From contig NZ_FZOG01000005.1 of assembly GCF_900188155.1 (NCBI RefSeq), forward strand, positions 248,001 through 312,000: a stretch of DNA of 64,000 bases. Reading direction: 5' to 3'. Position numbers and translations under genes: made by a program. Shown here piece by piece: positions 34,169 through 43,065 of the stretch; position 1 is the first letter of the stretch; every line of letters begins with the position of its first letter. The notes beneath the pieces are model-generated. The model worked only from the letters and a program-made list of their open reading frames with translations, searched no databases and was not told where the DNA came from. The stretch comes from Pseudomonas segetis (lineage in GTDB: Bacteria; Pseudomonadota; Gammaproteobacteria; Pseudomonadales; Pseudomonadaceae).

Positions 34169-35845
34169 ATGACCCAGGAAATCGGCGGCTTCGCCGCGCT
34201 CGGACTTACCCAAAATATTCTCGCAGCCCTGACCGCAGTTGGCTACGAAGAACCTTCTCCGATCCAGCAGCAAGCCATCCCTGTTATTCTCGCCGGCCAT
34301 GACATGATCGGCCAGGCACAAACCGGTACCGGTAAAACTGCAGCATTCGCGCTGCCATTACTGAGCCGCATCGACCCAGCCAAGCGTGAGCCACAAGCGC
34401 TGATTCTCGCGCCGACCCGTGAGCTGGCTTTGCAGGTGGCCACCGCGTTCGAAACCTATTCCAAGCAGATGCCAGGCTTGAATGTCGTTGCCGTCTACGG
34501 TGGCGCGCCAATGGGCCCGCAGCTCAAGGCTATCCGTCAGGGGGCGCAGGTTATAGTTGCAACCCCAGGTCGTTTGGTTGACCACCTGCGCCGCGATGAA
34601 AAAGTACTTTCGACCATTCAGCACCTGGTGCTCGACGAAGCGGACGAAATGCTCAAGTTGGGCTTCATGGATGATCTGGAAGTGATCTTCCAGGCTATGC
34701 CAGAAAGCCGCCAGAGCGTGCTGTTCTCGGCAACCTTGCCACACTCGATCCGCGCCATTGCTGAAAAGCACCTGAAGTCGCCACAGCACATCAAGATTGC
34801 TGCCAAGACCCAGACTGTTGCACGTATCGAACAGGCTCACCTGCTGATCCACGCCGACCAGAAAGTAAACGCTGTACTGCGTTTGCTCGAAGTTGAAGAG
34901 TTCGATGCCTTGATCGCCTTCGTGCGCACCAAGCAAGCGACCCTGGACCTGGCCAGTGCGTTGGAAGCCAAAGGCTATAAAGCGGCTGCGCTGAACGGTG
35001 ACATTGCCCAGAACCAGCGTGAGCGTGTTATCGACTCGCTCAAGGATGGCCGCCTGGATATCGTGGTTGCTACCGACGTTGCTGCCCGTGGCCTTGACGT
35101 TCCGCGTATCACCCACGTATTCAACGTCGACATGCCGTACGACCCGGAGTCCTATGTACACCGTATCGGCCGTACTGGCCGTGCCGGTCGCGAAGGTCGC
35201 GCACTGTTGCTGGTAACGCCGCGCGAGCGCCGCATGCTGCAGGTAATTGAGCGCGTAACCGGGCAGAAGGTCGGTGAAGTCAAACTGCCAAACGCCCAGC
35301 AGGTTCTCGATGCCCGCATCAAGAAGTTGACCTCGAGCCTGGCGCCGCTGGTTGCCGATGCCGAAGCAAGCCATGGCGATCTGCTTGACCGCCTGACTGC
35401 CGATATCGGCTGCAGCCCGCGTGCGCTGGCAGCCGCACTGTTGCGCAAAGCGACCAACGGCCAGGCACTGACCTTGGCCGATGTCGAGAAAGAGCAGCCT
35501 TTGGTTCCGAGCAGCGGTCCACGTGACCGTGGTGATCGTCCTGATCGTGGCGAGCGTCCAGCTCGTGGTGATCGTGAGCGCCGTGCGCCAATGCCTTTGG
35601 CTGAGGGCCGTGCTCGTTGCCGTACCGCGCTGGGTGCGCGTGATGGTATCGCTGCGAAAAACCTGCTTGGTGCAATCCTCAACGAGGGTGGCCTGGCGCG
35701 TGAAGCCATTGGTCGTATCCAGATTCGCGAGAGCTTCAGCCTGGTTGAGTTGCCGGAAGAGGGCCTCGATCGCCTGCTTGGCAAGCTCAAGGACACTCGC
35801 GTCGGTGGCAAGCCGCTCAAGCTGCGTCGTTATCGCGAGGATTAA
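34169..35845 (+). CDS. DEAD-box RNA helicase (DeaD/CsdA-like)
   Basis: The ATG at 34169 with SD AGAGG gives 558 residues; the 62 residues upstream are leader sequence. Motifs in order: Q motif (FAALGLTQNILAAL...PIQQQAI), Walker A AQTGTGKT (50-57), DEAD, SAT, and HRIGRTGRAGR. After the second RecA domain (about 210-370) comes a basic, Arg/Asp-repeat linker (RDRGDRPDRGERPARGDRERR), then a DbpA-type RNA-binding domain (about 480-550). CsdA/DeaD unwinds RNA during ribosome assembly and mRNA turnover in the cold. An intrinsic terminator follows directly. Confidence 0.92.
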   Translation: MTQEIGGFAALGLTQNILAALTAVGYEEPSPIQQQAIPVILAGHDMIGQAQTGTGKTAAFALPLLSRIDPAKREPQALILAPTRELALQVATAFETYSKQMPGLNVVAVYGGAPMGPQLKAIRQGAQVIVATPGRLVDHLRRDEKVLSTIQHLVLDEADEMLKLGFMDDLEVIFQAMPESRQSVLFSATLPHSIRAIAEKHLKSPQHIKIAAKTQTVARIEQAHLLIHADQKVNAVLRLLEVEEFDALIAFVRTKQATLDLASALEAKGYKAAALNGDIAQNQRERVIDSLKDGRLDIVVATDVAARGLDVPRITHVFNVDMPYDPESYVHRIGRTGRAGREGRALLLVTPRERRMLQVIERVTGQKVGEVKLPNAQQVLDARIKKLTSSLAPLVADAEASHGDLLDRLTADIGCSPRALAAALLRKATNGQALTLADVEKEQPLVPSSGPRDRGDRPDRGERPARGDRERRAPMPLAEGRARCRTALGARDGIAAKNLLGAILNEGGLAREAIGRIQIRESFSLVELPEEGLDRLLGKLKDTRVGGKPLKLRRYRED

Positions 35846-35855
35846 TCCTCAACAT

Positions 35856-35883
35856 AAAAAACCCGCCAAGTGCGGGTTTTTTT
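35856..35883. terminator. bidirectional intrinsic terminator
   Basis: CCCGC-caagt-GCGGG stem flanked by an A6 tract on one side and a T7 tract on the other, so it works for the helicase (+) and the convergent TetR gene (-). Confidence 0.85.
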
Positions 35884-35930
35884 ATGCCTGTAATTCTCAG
35901 CTACAGCCTGCCGGGTTCGTGATTGCAGGC

Positions 35931-36575
35931 TCAGGTGCTGGTGACTTGTTCCGATGCGTCGGCGGTGTGCTGCTTGATTTCACAGCCCTTGAGTACCAGG
36001 CGGGTAATGGTATCGACGGCGGCATCATAATCAGCATCGTCGAGTTTGGCCTTGCCGGTCACGGTGGATATTTGCCAGTCGAAATCTGCATAAGTCTGGG
36101 TGGCAGCCCAGATGCTGAATAGCAGGTGGTTGGGGTCGACCTTGGCCATCAGGCCTTGATCAATCCAGCGCTGGATACAGGAAATATTGTGCTTGGCTTG
36201 CGCATTGAGCTGTTCGGTCTGGTCGCTGCTCAAGTGTGGCGCGCCGTGCATGATCTCGCTGGCAAAGACTTTGGAGGCAAAGGCAAAGTCGCGTGAGATA
36301 CGGATTTTCGAGCGAATGTATCCGGTCAGCACTTCAGCCGGTTGGCCTGGCTGGTTGAAGGGCGCAGAGGCTGCCAGCAATGGCTCGATAATGCTTTCGA
36401 GCACCTCGCGGTAGAGGTTCTCTTTGGATTTGAAGTAGTAATAGACGTTCGGCTTTGGCAAGCCCGCCTTGGCGGCGATATCACTGGTCTTGGTCGCCGC
36501 AAAGCCTTTATCGGCGAATTCTTCGCTGGCAGCTCGCAGAATCAGCTCTTTGTTGCGCTCGCGGATACTGGTCAT
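35931..36575 (-). CDS. RutR-like TetR-family regulator
   Basis: A 214-residue TetR protein with the helix-turn-helix in TKTSDIAAKAGLPKPNVYYYFKSKENLY (about 28-55). Its ligand domain resembles E. coli RutR: SRDFAFASKVFASEIMHGAP, ...IDQGLMAKVDPNHLLFSIWAATQTYADF (about 145-175). RutR senses uracil/thymine and controls pyrimidine and related catabolism. The nucleobase assignment here is inferred. It is divergent from moaA over a 204-bp region with a TGAC-N6-GTCA palindrome, and borders the purine module. Confidence 0.8.
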   Translation of the reverse strand: MTSIRERNKELILRAASEEFADKGFAATKTSDIAAKAGLPKPNVYYYFKSKENLYREVLESIIEPLLAASAPFNQPGQPAEVLTGYIRSKIRISRDFAFASKVFASEIMHGAPHLSSDQTEQLNAQAKHNISCIQRWIDQGLMAKVDPNHLLFSIWAATQTYADFDWQISTVTGKAKLDDADYDAAVDTITRLVLKGCEIKQHTADASEQVTST

Positions 36576-36677
36576 AAGCCTCTAAATGTCCATGTTGCGC
36601 CCGGCCTCGGGCGGCGGTCGGGCATGTTAGCACCGGCGTTGCGACTGGCTCAAGTTGGCTGGTCTAATTGGAATATT

Positions 36678-36693
36678 CTGACTTTAAAGTCAG
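36678..36693. promoter_or_regulatory. 16-bp palindromic operator (RutR-box type) before moaA
   Basis: CTGACTTTAAAGTCAG is a perfect palindrome with core TGAC-N6-GTCA, the half-site spacing of the E. coli RutR box. A possible moaA promoter lies over it: CTGACT with a 19-nt spacer to TACAAT (36703-36708). It is 102 bp from the TetR gene start, so autoregulation plus control of moaA is likely. Confidence 0.65.
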
Positions 36694-36779
36694 GTAATTC
36701 TGTACAATGCCCGTCTTATCTGCTTGTATCGTTCGCCTATCTTTAGTGTGTTTCGCTTCAGGGATTTTGGAGGCTTGCT

Positions 36780-37775
36780 GTGCAAAACGCCCAATTGGTC
36801 GATCCCTTTGGTCGGCGCATCACTTATTTGCGGCTGTCGGTTACCGACCGCTGTGATTTTCGCTGCACCTATTGCATGAGCGAAGACATGGTGTTTGCGC
36901 CGCGTTCGCAGATCCTTAGCCTCGAAGAACTCTATGCGGTTGCGGATGCCTTTATTGGCCTGGGCGTCAAGCGCATCCGCATCACCGGCGGCGAACCACT
37001 GGTGCGCAAGAACCTGCTGGGCCTGCTACAGCGCCTGGGCCAGCGACCGGAGCTTGAGGACCTGGCAATTACCACCAACGGCTCGCAATTGGCCGAACTT
37101 GCGCCGCAGTTGCATGCGGCCGGGGTCAATCGGCTTAACGTCAGCCTTGACTCGTTAAGGCCGGATCGCTTCGCCGAGTTCACCCGGCGCGATCGGCTCG
37201 AGCAAGTGATTGCCGGGATTGATGTCGCACGCGCGCAAGGGTTCCACAAGATCAAACTCAACTGCGTGGTACAGACAGGCCGCAATGATGATGAGGTGGT
37301 TGAACTTGTGGAGTTCGCGGTCGCTCGTGGCCTGGATATCAGTTTTATCGAAGAGATGCCGTTGGGCGCTATCACCTGCCATCAACGCCAGTTGACGTTT
37401 TGCTCCAGTGATGAGGTGCGCCAACGTCTGTCATCGCGTTTTGTCCTGAGACGCAGCGCCAAGGTCACGGGCGGGCCGTCGCGCTATTGGCAGGTTGAGG
37501 GCAGCCAGACCCAGGTAGGCTTTATTTCCCCACACAGCCATAATTTTTGTAGTGCATGTAATCGGGTCAGGGTCACTGCCGAAGGCAAGCTGGTGCTGTG
37601 CCTGGGTAACGAGGGAGCCCTGGATTTAAAACAGCTTATGCGCAACAACCCCGGCAATAGCCAGCTGCTGCGCAATACCTTGCAGGATGCACTCAAGCTA
37701 AAGCCCGAGCGGCATCATTTCGCCACTGATGAGCAAGTCCAGGTCGTCAGGTTTATGAGTATGACTGGCGGCTAG
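36780..37775 (+). CDS. moaA: GTP 3',8-cyclase, molybdenum cofactor biosynthesis
   Basis: The GTG start has GGAGG 6 nt upstream. The 331 residues hold the radical-SAM cluster C25-x3-C29-x2-C32 (CDFRCTYC), TGGEPL, a C-terminal second Fe-S cluster (CSACNRVR...LC), and the conserved C-terminal GG. MoaA starts molybdenum-cofactor synthesis from GTP. No other moa genes are beside it, so it is probably an extra copy. Xanthine dehydrogenase, the enzyme that makes urate for this region's pathway, needs this cofactor; that link is inferred. A RutR-type palindrome precedes it. Confidence 0.92.
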   Translation: MQNAQLVDPFGRRITYLRLSVTDRCDFRCTYCMSEDMVFAPRSQILSLEELYAVADAFIGLGVKRIRITGGEPLVRKNLLGLLQRLGQRPELEDLAITTNGSQLAELAPQLHAAGVNRLNVSLDSLRPDRFAEFTRRDRLEQVIAGIDVARAQGFHKIKLNCVVQTGRNDDEVVELVEFAVARGLDISFIEEMPLGAITCHQRQLTFCSSDEVRQRLSSRFVLRRSAKVTGGPSRYWQVEGSQTQVGFISPHSHNFCSACNRVRVTAEGKLVLCLGNEGALDLKQLMRNNPGNSQLLRNTLQDALKLKPERHHFATDEQVQVVRFMSMTGG

Positions 37776-37837
37776 CCGTCTCCAGAAAATGCCCTGTGGC
37801 ACTACCCAAACCAACAACAATAACCAGGAGGGTTGCT

Positions 37838-38659
37838 GTGAAGCACCGTCACCTCTGCTGCTTGTCGATTTTACTTGTATCTGCCCCTGTTGCCGCGCAG
37901 CGCTATGTGGTCGGGGTCGAGGCCCTGTCCTTTGCTCCGCACTACAGCATTGATAAACAGGGCCACTATCAGGGCTTCGCCCGCGAGGTTTTGGACTTGT
38001 TCGCCACCAGCAGCGGTATCGAGCTGGAGTATCGCCCATTGCCGGTTAACCAGTTGTTGCCGGCATTGCTGGAAGGACAGGTGGATTTCAAATACCCAGA
38101 CAGCGATCTCTGGGCGCAGGCGTACAAAGCAGGCAAGACCTTGAGCTACAGCCAGCCAGTGGTTGATTACGTCGATGGTGTATTGGTCGCGCCCGCACGG
38201 GTTGGACAGCCGTTGACGGCGTTAAAGCGCTTGTCGATTGTCGAGGGTTGGACGCCTTGGGCCTATGAGCAGCAAGTCGAAAACAAGCAGGTTAGCCTCA
38301 GCTACAGCGCCGACTTGCGCAAAATGATCCAGCAAGCCCTGAAGAAGGACACTGACGGTGCCTATTTCAATGTGGTGGTGGCCACGCATTACCTGGACAC
38401 TATTCGTGCACGGCCTGGGGCTTTGGTGTTTGACCCAAAGCTGCCCCATACACGGGGCAGCTTTGAGCTTTCCAGCATCAAATATCCTGAGTTGATTCAG
38501 CGCTTCGATCGCTTTTTGGTCGAGCACAGCGCTGAAGTGGCTGCCCTGAAAGACAAATACCAGGTCGAGGCCAACCTAGACTCTGAATTCATGGGCATGG
38601 AGCAATGGAAGGTCGATTTCCTCAAACGCCAAAAGGCCAAGGCAGCTGCGGGCGGATGA
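37838..38659 (+). CDS. periplasmic substrate-binding protein, family 3
   Basis: GTG at 37838 with an AGGAGG SD gives 273 residues: signal peptide (MKHRHLCCLSILLVSAPVAAQ) and an SBP_bac_3-type two-lobe domain with YQGFAREVLDLFA, LEGQVDFKYPDSDLW and VDYVDGVLVA. There is no transport permease of the ABC type nearby. The 62-nt gap after moaA allows co-transcription. The ligand is not readable. The nearby purine genes make a purine-related metabolite possible. Confidence 0.7.
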   Translation: MKHRHLCCLSILLVSAPVAAQRYVVGVEALSFAPHYSIDKQGHYQGFAREVLDLFATSSGIELEYRPLPVNQLLPALLEGQVDFKYPDSDLWAQAYKAGKTLSYSQPVVDYVDGVLVAPARVGQPLTALKRLSIVEGWTPWAYEQQVENKQVSLSYSADLRKMIQQALKKDTDGAYFNVVVATHYLDTIRARPGALVFDPKLPHTRGSFELSSIKYPELIQRFDRFLVEHSAEVAALKDKYQVEANLDSEFMGMEQWKVDFLKRQKAKAAAGG

Positions 38660-38707
38660 TTGGTTCGCAGATACAGAAGGCGTGCTAAAGGTTTTAAGCC
38701 ATGTAGC

Positions 38708-38734
38708 AGGCGCCCGGGTCCATTCCGGGCGCCT
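38708..38734. terminator. hairpin between convergent SBP and NCS1 genes
   Basis: AGGCGCCCGG pairs perfectly with CCGGGCGCCT around a 7-nt loop. T-tracts are short on both sides. Confidence 0.55.
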
Positions 38735-38743
38735 TAGGTTTGC

Positions 38744-40207
38744 TTACTGCTCGGATTGTACGACACGAATACTGGCGCCATGGCCACGCATCAACAGGTA
38801 ATGAAACGCTGCGCCGAGCAGGGCGCCGAACAGCCATGAGTAGCCATTGAAAATTTGCAGGCTTGGTACCCAGACAGTGGCGATGGAGAAGATGGAGGCA
38901 ACGCCAAAGGCGAGCATCGCCTTACGATTCCAGCCACCATCGTAGTAATAGCTTGCACCTTCCTCTGCGCTGAACAGATCTTGCAAATTGAGCCTTTGCT
39001 TGCTGATCAGGTAATAGTCGGCAACAAGAATGCCGTAGAGCGGGGCGAGGACTGCGCCCAGGGTATCAACGAAACCGGCAATACCGACCTGGCTGATAAA
39101 CGAGACCCACAAGGCGCCAATAAAAAACGCAATGGCGGCAGTGATGAAACCACCGGTGCGGGCACTGATGCGGTCAGGTGCCAGGTTGGCGATGTCGTAG
39201 GCGGGTGGAATAAAGTTGGCGACCAGGTTGATGCCAACCGTGGCGGCAAAGAAGGTGACAGCGGCGATGATTGTCAGGGTCAGGTTATCGACGCGGGCGA
39301 TAATGTCGGTCGGATTGGTCAGTGTTTCACCAAAGACCACAACGGTACCGGCTGTGATCACCAGGGCAATCATCGAGAAAATTGCCAGGCTCACCGGCAA
39401 GCCAAGGAAGTTGCCCAGGGTCATTTGCTTTTCGGTTTTGACGAAGCGGGCAAAGTCGCCGTAGTTGATAACCACAGCGGCAAAATAAGCCACCATGGTG
39501 CCAACGACTGCGGCGAATGCAGCAACCGGTCCGGCTTTGTAGTCACCGGTGCCGCGGAAAATAGTGCTCAGCTCGCTCAGCAGCGATGGGCCGGCTTTGT
39601 ACCAGATCATGATCATCAAGGCGATCATGACCGCATAGACCAGTGGTCCGGCCCAGTTGAGGAATTTGGTGATCCAGTCGATACCGCGGATAAACAACGC
39701 TACTTGAAAGATGCATACAATCACGTACGACAGCCAACCCAATGCTGTCATGCCCAGGAAAGTGCTCTCGTTACCCGTGGCAAATAATGAGTTAAGCAGC
39801 AGCGCTACAGCGGTTGAGGCGAAGTAGGTCTGCACTCCATACCAGAAAATGGCGACGATACCGCGCACCACTGCGGGGAAGTTTGCACCACGAACACCCA
39901 TGCTGGCACGGGCCATTACCGGAAAGGGAATACCGTACTTGACGCTGGGCTTGCCCGTGAGTTGTACCAGCAACATCACGATAAAACCGGCAAGAACGAT
40001 GCCTGACAATACGGCCCAGCCACTCAGCCCGTATGAGATAAACAAGGTTGCCGCAAGGGTATAGCCAAACAGGCTCTGGATGTCATTGGACCAGACATTG
40101 AATATTTCAAAGCTGCCCCATGTTCGCTTGTGGTGTTCCAGCGGGGCCAGGTCTTCGTTGTAGAGGCTAGGTTCGATGTTTTTTATTTTTAGATTTTCAT
40201 CGGGCAT
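38744..40207 (-). CDS. NCS1-family nucleobase/allantoin-type transporter
   Basis: The ATG at 40207 has an AAGGA SD and gives 487 residues with about twelve membrane helices. NCS1 marks are the start WGSFEIFNVWSNDIQSLFGYTLAATLF (about 30-56), KPSVKYGIPFPVMARASMGVRG and INYGDFARFVK. NCS1 carriers import cytosine, uracil, hydantoins, allantoin or thiamine. A TTGTnnACA-type site lies 101 bp upstream, suggesting control with the purine genes, so allantoin or another purine product is the best guess. Convergent with the SBP gene. Confidence 0.85.
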   Translation of the reverse strand: MPDENLKIKNIEPSLYNEDLAPLEHHKRTWGSFEIFNVWSNDIQSLFGYTLAATLFISYGLSGWAVLSGIVLAGFIVMLLVQLTGKPSVKYGIPFPVMARASMGVRGANFPAVVRGIVAIFWYGVQTYFASTAVALLLNSLFATGNESTFLGMTALGWLSYVIVCIFQVALFIRGIDWITKFLNWAGPLVYAVMIALMIMIWYKAGPSLLSELSTIFRGTGDYKAGPVAAFAAVVGTMVAYFAAVVINYGDFARFVKTEKQMTLGNFLGLPVSLAIFSMIALVITAGTVVVFGETLTNPTDIIARVDNLTLTIIAAVTFFAATVGINLVANFIPPAYDIANLAPDRISARTGGFITAAIAFFIGALWVSFISQVGIAGFVDTLGAVLAPLYGILVADYYLISKQRLNLQDLFSAEEGASYYYDGGWNRKAMLAFGVASIFSIATVWVPSLQIFNGYSWLFGALLGAAFHYLLMRGHGASIRVVQSEQ

Positions 40208-40307
40208 TTGAACGTCCTTTATGCTTCGGTCGATGACTTGAGGTAGTTGGCCTGTATGAGCATGAACTGTGCCGCTTTGTCCGTTAACGCGTGGTGGAAG
40301 TCTATCG

Positions 40308-40317
40308 TTGTACACAT
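40308..40317. promoter_or_regulatory. GntR-type operator upstream of NCS1 transporter
   Basis: TTGTACACAT matches TTGTnnACAA except for the last base. A related half-site with TTGTACGTAA (minus strand) lies at 40351-40360. It is one of seven similar sites in the purine region. Confidence 0.45.
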
Positions 40318-40452
40318 TAATGGATACTAGAGGCAACAAAACATGAAAAATTACGTACAAAAACTATATTTTTTGCACACTAATCAGGTCCGGTCAGCTG
40401 ACATGACTTGGGCGGATGTTAGGGTTTGCAGCACCAAGGCTGTGCGGCGCGC

Positions 40453-40481
40453 AAAAAAAACGCCCCGATTGGGGCGTTTTT
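40453..40481 (-). terminator. intrinsic terminator of the HlyD gene
   Basis: Minus strand: CGCCCC-aatc-GGGGCG followed by T8. The stem is 12 nt beyond the HlyD stop. It also has T5 on the other strand. Confidence 0.85.
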
Positions 40482-40493
40482 CGAGGGCGAGTT

Positions 40494-41453
40494 TTAATGG
40501 AACGGGAAGATGTAATTGAGCCAGGATGCCATGCGCAGCAGTATCTTGCGCATTATCGCCAGATCCTCCAGGTGCTTGCTGTAGATGGCCGCCTGCGCAT
40601 ATGCGCCACCCGGCATGCGGTCGCGGTACTGATCAAACTTGGGATCGGTAATCTCGATAAATACCGGAACCCGGCCTGGTGGTGGTGCATTGGAATAACG
40701 GATCATATCGCCGCTTGGACGGACCTGGCCTTCGCCAATGACCTTGTAGATAGCGCTGACCTTGCCGGAAAAGACCTGTCCCGGAATGCCGTCAAAGGCA
40801 ATTTCGGCGTCATCACCGACTTCCAGGCGTAGCTGGCTGTTCTGGCGCATCCAGGCGGTGTAGTAACGCTGCTCGTCCGGGATAAAAATCATCGACGGCG
40901 ATATTGGGAAGCGTGCGGCACGCACTCCCGGGCGCAGCGAGACCTGGGTGACAAAGCCATCCGCTGGTGCACGAACCGTGGTGTGGTCGAGGTTGTACTG
41001 GGCTGCCACAATCTGCGCGTTGAGGTCTTCGACACTGGCTCTGGCCAGGTCGAGATTCCGGCGGTTGCCTACATTGCGCTTAACCAGTTCAGCCGCACGA
41101 TTCTGGTCGGCCCTGGCGGAAACGAGTTGGGCTTTCAGCGAGTCAAGCTTGGCTTGGAAGGGGGTCGAGTCGATGCGGAACAGCACATCGCCCTTTTTCA
41201 GCGGTTGATTCGGTTTTACCGGTACCTCGGCAACTATGCCGCTAACTGCCGGGTTTATCGGGGTAGAGACAAAGTACGAGCGTGTGGCCTCGGAGTAGGG
41301 GTGGTTGTAGTTCATGGCAAAGATCAGCGAGCCAAGTAGCAATATGCCGCCTAGTACCGCTGTTGGAATCGTCCACTTATTGAGCGGTATCTTGAACACC
41401 TTGAAAACTGCAATGCAGAATGCGGCATAGGTCAGGACCATTAATGTTTCCAT
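40494..41453 (-). CDS. HlyD-type membrane fusion protein (YiaV-like)
   Basis: The 319 residues have an N-terminal membrane segment pair (about 5-20 and 28-46), an HlyD/biotinyl-lipoyl domain (VSGIVAEVPVKPNQPLKKGDVLFRID), a coiled coil (about 95-150), and the closing DHTTVRAPADGFVTQVSLRPG half with a beta-barrel. Membrane fusion proteins normally serve an RND, MFS or ABC pump, but none is adjacent. The DUF3302 gene upstream gives the E. coli yiaW-yiaV arrangement. Function in efflux is inferred. A strong terminator follows. Confidence 0.82.
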   Translation of the reverse strand: METLMVLTYAAFCIAVFKVFKIPLNKWTIPTAVLGGILLLGSLIFAMNYNHPYSEATRSYFVSTPINPAVSGIVAEVPVKPNQPLKKGDVLFRIDSTPFQAKLDSLKAQLVSARADQNRAAELVKRNVGNRRNLDLARASVEDLNAQIVAAQYNLDHTTVRAPADGFVTQVSLRPGVRAARFPISPSMIFIPDEQRYYTAWMRQNSQLRLEVGDDAEIAFDGIPGQVFSGKVSAIYKVIGEGQVRPSGDMIRYSNAPPPGRVPVFIEITDPKFDQYRDRMPGGAYAQAAIYSKHLEDLAIMRKILLRMASWLNYIFPFH

Positions 41454-41455
41454 GA

Positions 41456-41833
41456 TCAGCGCTCCTCGCTCTGATGAGTAGAAGAGGGCTGTTCAGGGGC
41501 TGGCACTGAAGTTGTCGTCGCTTCAAGTGCACCTAGGCGCTGCTGTAAATCCGCGACCTGGGCTTCTAGGTGTTCGACATGGTTCTTGGGCGACTGGCCA
41601 TCAGATAGGCCCCAACCACGGTCTTCGCGATAGAGCATGGCCCAGATCCACAAGAATGGCCAAAGCGCATGCAAGGTGAACAGGCTGACCCAGCCCGTGG
41701 CGTGAATGGCGTCTTGATGGGGGTGGTTGCGACTGACTGCAATCTCGTAGGGGATGTCATGCAGCGCGATAATGCCGTAGAACAGCACCACGCCCACAAA
41801 AAGAATCAGGCCCAAGGCGACATAGTCAAGCAT
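41456..41833 (-). CDS. DUF3302 inner-membrane protein (YiaW-like)
   Basis: The ATG at 41833 (SD AGGGA) gives 125 residues: two membrane helices (MLDYVALGLILFVGVVLFYG and about 50-68, TLHALWPFLWIWAMLY) and a C-terminal coiled coil (HLEAQVADLQQRLGALE). It matches the DUF3302/YiaW family and is 2 nt from the HlyD gene, as yiaW and yiaV are paired in E. coli. The role is unknown. Confidence 0.78.
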   Translation of the reverse strand: MLDYVALGLILFVGVVLFYGIIALHDIPYEIAVSRNHPHQDAIHATGWVSLFTLHALWPFLWIWAMLYREDRGWGLSDGQSPKNHVEHLEAQVADLQQRLGALEATTTSVPAPEQPSSTHQSEER

Positions 41834-42035
41834 TTTGCGTCCCTGTAATTGAGTGGTTATTAGGTTGAACTCTCTGCAGCATAACCCTTGGGCAAGCGTC
41901 TTGACGGGCGTGCATACCAAGAGTGGCAAGGCGTCTGTCGGCACCAAGTCTGCATCCAAAAGCAGCACTTTTTATTATGCCATCACACGGCATCAAGAAT
42001 AGGCCAGACAAGCGCCTGTCGTTTGGTTTTGCCCA

Positions 42036-42072
42036 TAAAAAAGGCAACTACGCTGTTGCGTAATTGCCTTTT
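42036..42072 (-). terminator. intrinsic terminator of the porin gene
   Basis: AAGGCAACTACGC pairs with GCGTAATTGCCTT over 13 bp with one mismatch around TGTT. On the minus strand it ends in a T6-type tract. It is about 20 nt beyond the porin stop. Confidence 0.85.
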
Positions 42073-42089
42073 GGTCGAGCATTGGGTTT

Positions 42090-42950
42090 TTAGAAGTAGT
42101 ATTTCACCAAGGCCTGGACAGCTGTCTGGTCGAAGCCATCAGTAGAACCGTCGACCGGCTTGACCCCGTATTTGTTATGCCACATGTTCAACTCGGTACC
42201 GATGTATAGCTTGCTTTCCTGGTTGAACAGCGCCTTGCCAGCATCCCACTTGATCTGAATCGATGAGCCGACCGAAGTTTGGGTTCCTGCTTCATCGGAT
42301 GGCGCGCGCCAATCGACGAAGCCGTCGACCAGGAAGCTTTGATCACCGACAGCAAAGGGGTAGGCGCCTGCAACCGTCAGTTGGGTGGTGTAGCCATTGC
42401 TATTGCTGTCGGCAAAGAACACCTGCTTGTTGATCTTTACCCGATACAGGTTGGTCTGGAAGAAGGCAAAACCCGGCACATCCCAATCAAAGCCTAAGCC
42501 GTACAGGTAGTTTTCGGTGCCGGGACCACCTTCGCCTTTTTCGTAGGTGAATGCGGCTTTCACGTCCTTAAGCGGGCCCGCAGACAGGTCTTGGCCGCTC
42601 AGCCAACTCAGGCTGACACGCGGTGAAAACTCCATGTAGTAGAAGGTGTTGTGTTCCTTTTGTTCGAAGGTGTTATTGCTGAAACTGCCGCGCGACTGGT
42701 TGTTATCGGCATTGACGTAGTCGATAAAATAAAAGACATCGCCCCAGACCCAGCCACTGGCGTGTTCAAAGGTAAAGGTGCTCTGCGAGCGTTGTTCTTC
42801 GGCGTTGTAGTTCATGCGCTGGAAATTACTGCCGTAGAGGTAGCTGAGGCTGTTGCTTTGCCATAGCAGCAGGTCATCAGCCAGTGCGTTCTGACCGGCG
42901 ATCAAACCGGCTGTTAGGGCTAGGCCGTGAGGCAGATGCTTCAGGTTCAT
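42090..42950 (-). CDS. Tsx/OmpK-type outer-membrane nucleoside channel
   Basis: The ATG at 42950 (SD AAGGAAA) gives 286 residues with a signal peptide cleaved after ALA (GQNALADDLL). Alternating aromatic beta strands run to the C-terminus KYYF, ending in Phe as outer-membrane barrels do. It resembles nucleoside-specific Tsx/OmpK channels (LLWQSNSLSYLYG, FEHASGWVWGDVFYFID). It probably admits purine nucleosides or bases across the outer membrane for the permeases and enzymes nearby. Two TTGTnnACAA-type sites stand upstream, one inside the predicted promoter. Confidence 0.82.
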   Translation of the reverse strand: MNLKHLPHGLALTAGLIAGQNALADDLLLWQSNSLSYLYGSNFQRMNYNAEEQRSQSTFTFEHASGWVWGDVFYFIDYVNADNNQSRGSFSNNTFEQKEHNTFYYMEFSPRVSLSWLSGQDLSAGPLKDVKAAFTYEKGEGGPGTENYLYGLGFDWDVPGFAFFQTNLYRVKINKQVFFADSNSNGYTTQLTVAGAYPFAVGDQSFLVDGFVDWRAPSDEAGTQTSVGSSIQIKWDAGKALFNQESKLYIGTELNMWHNKYGVKPVDGSTDGFDQTAVQALVKYYF

Positions 42951-43065
42951 CAAGTTTTCCTTATTGTTTTTGGACTTAATAACGCATTGCTCCCTGCGCC
43001 GTGCCGCAGCCCTTGGCAGGATATGTTCGTGACTATTGACCCTGCGCTGGTTTGGCGAAGACGGT

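Noticed and set aside
34358..35374. 338-codon minus-strand frame opposite the helicase
   Set aside because: The helicase has full conserved motifs on the plus strand; the antisense frame has low-quality sequence.
38855..39787. 310-codon plus-strand frame opposite the NCS1 transporter
   Set aside because: The composition is that of antisense to a membrane protein, and the real gene has clear helices and family motifs.
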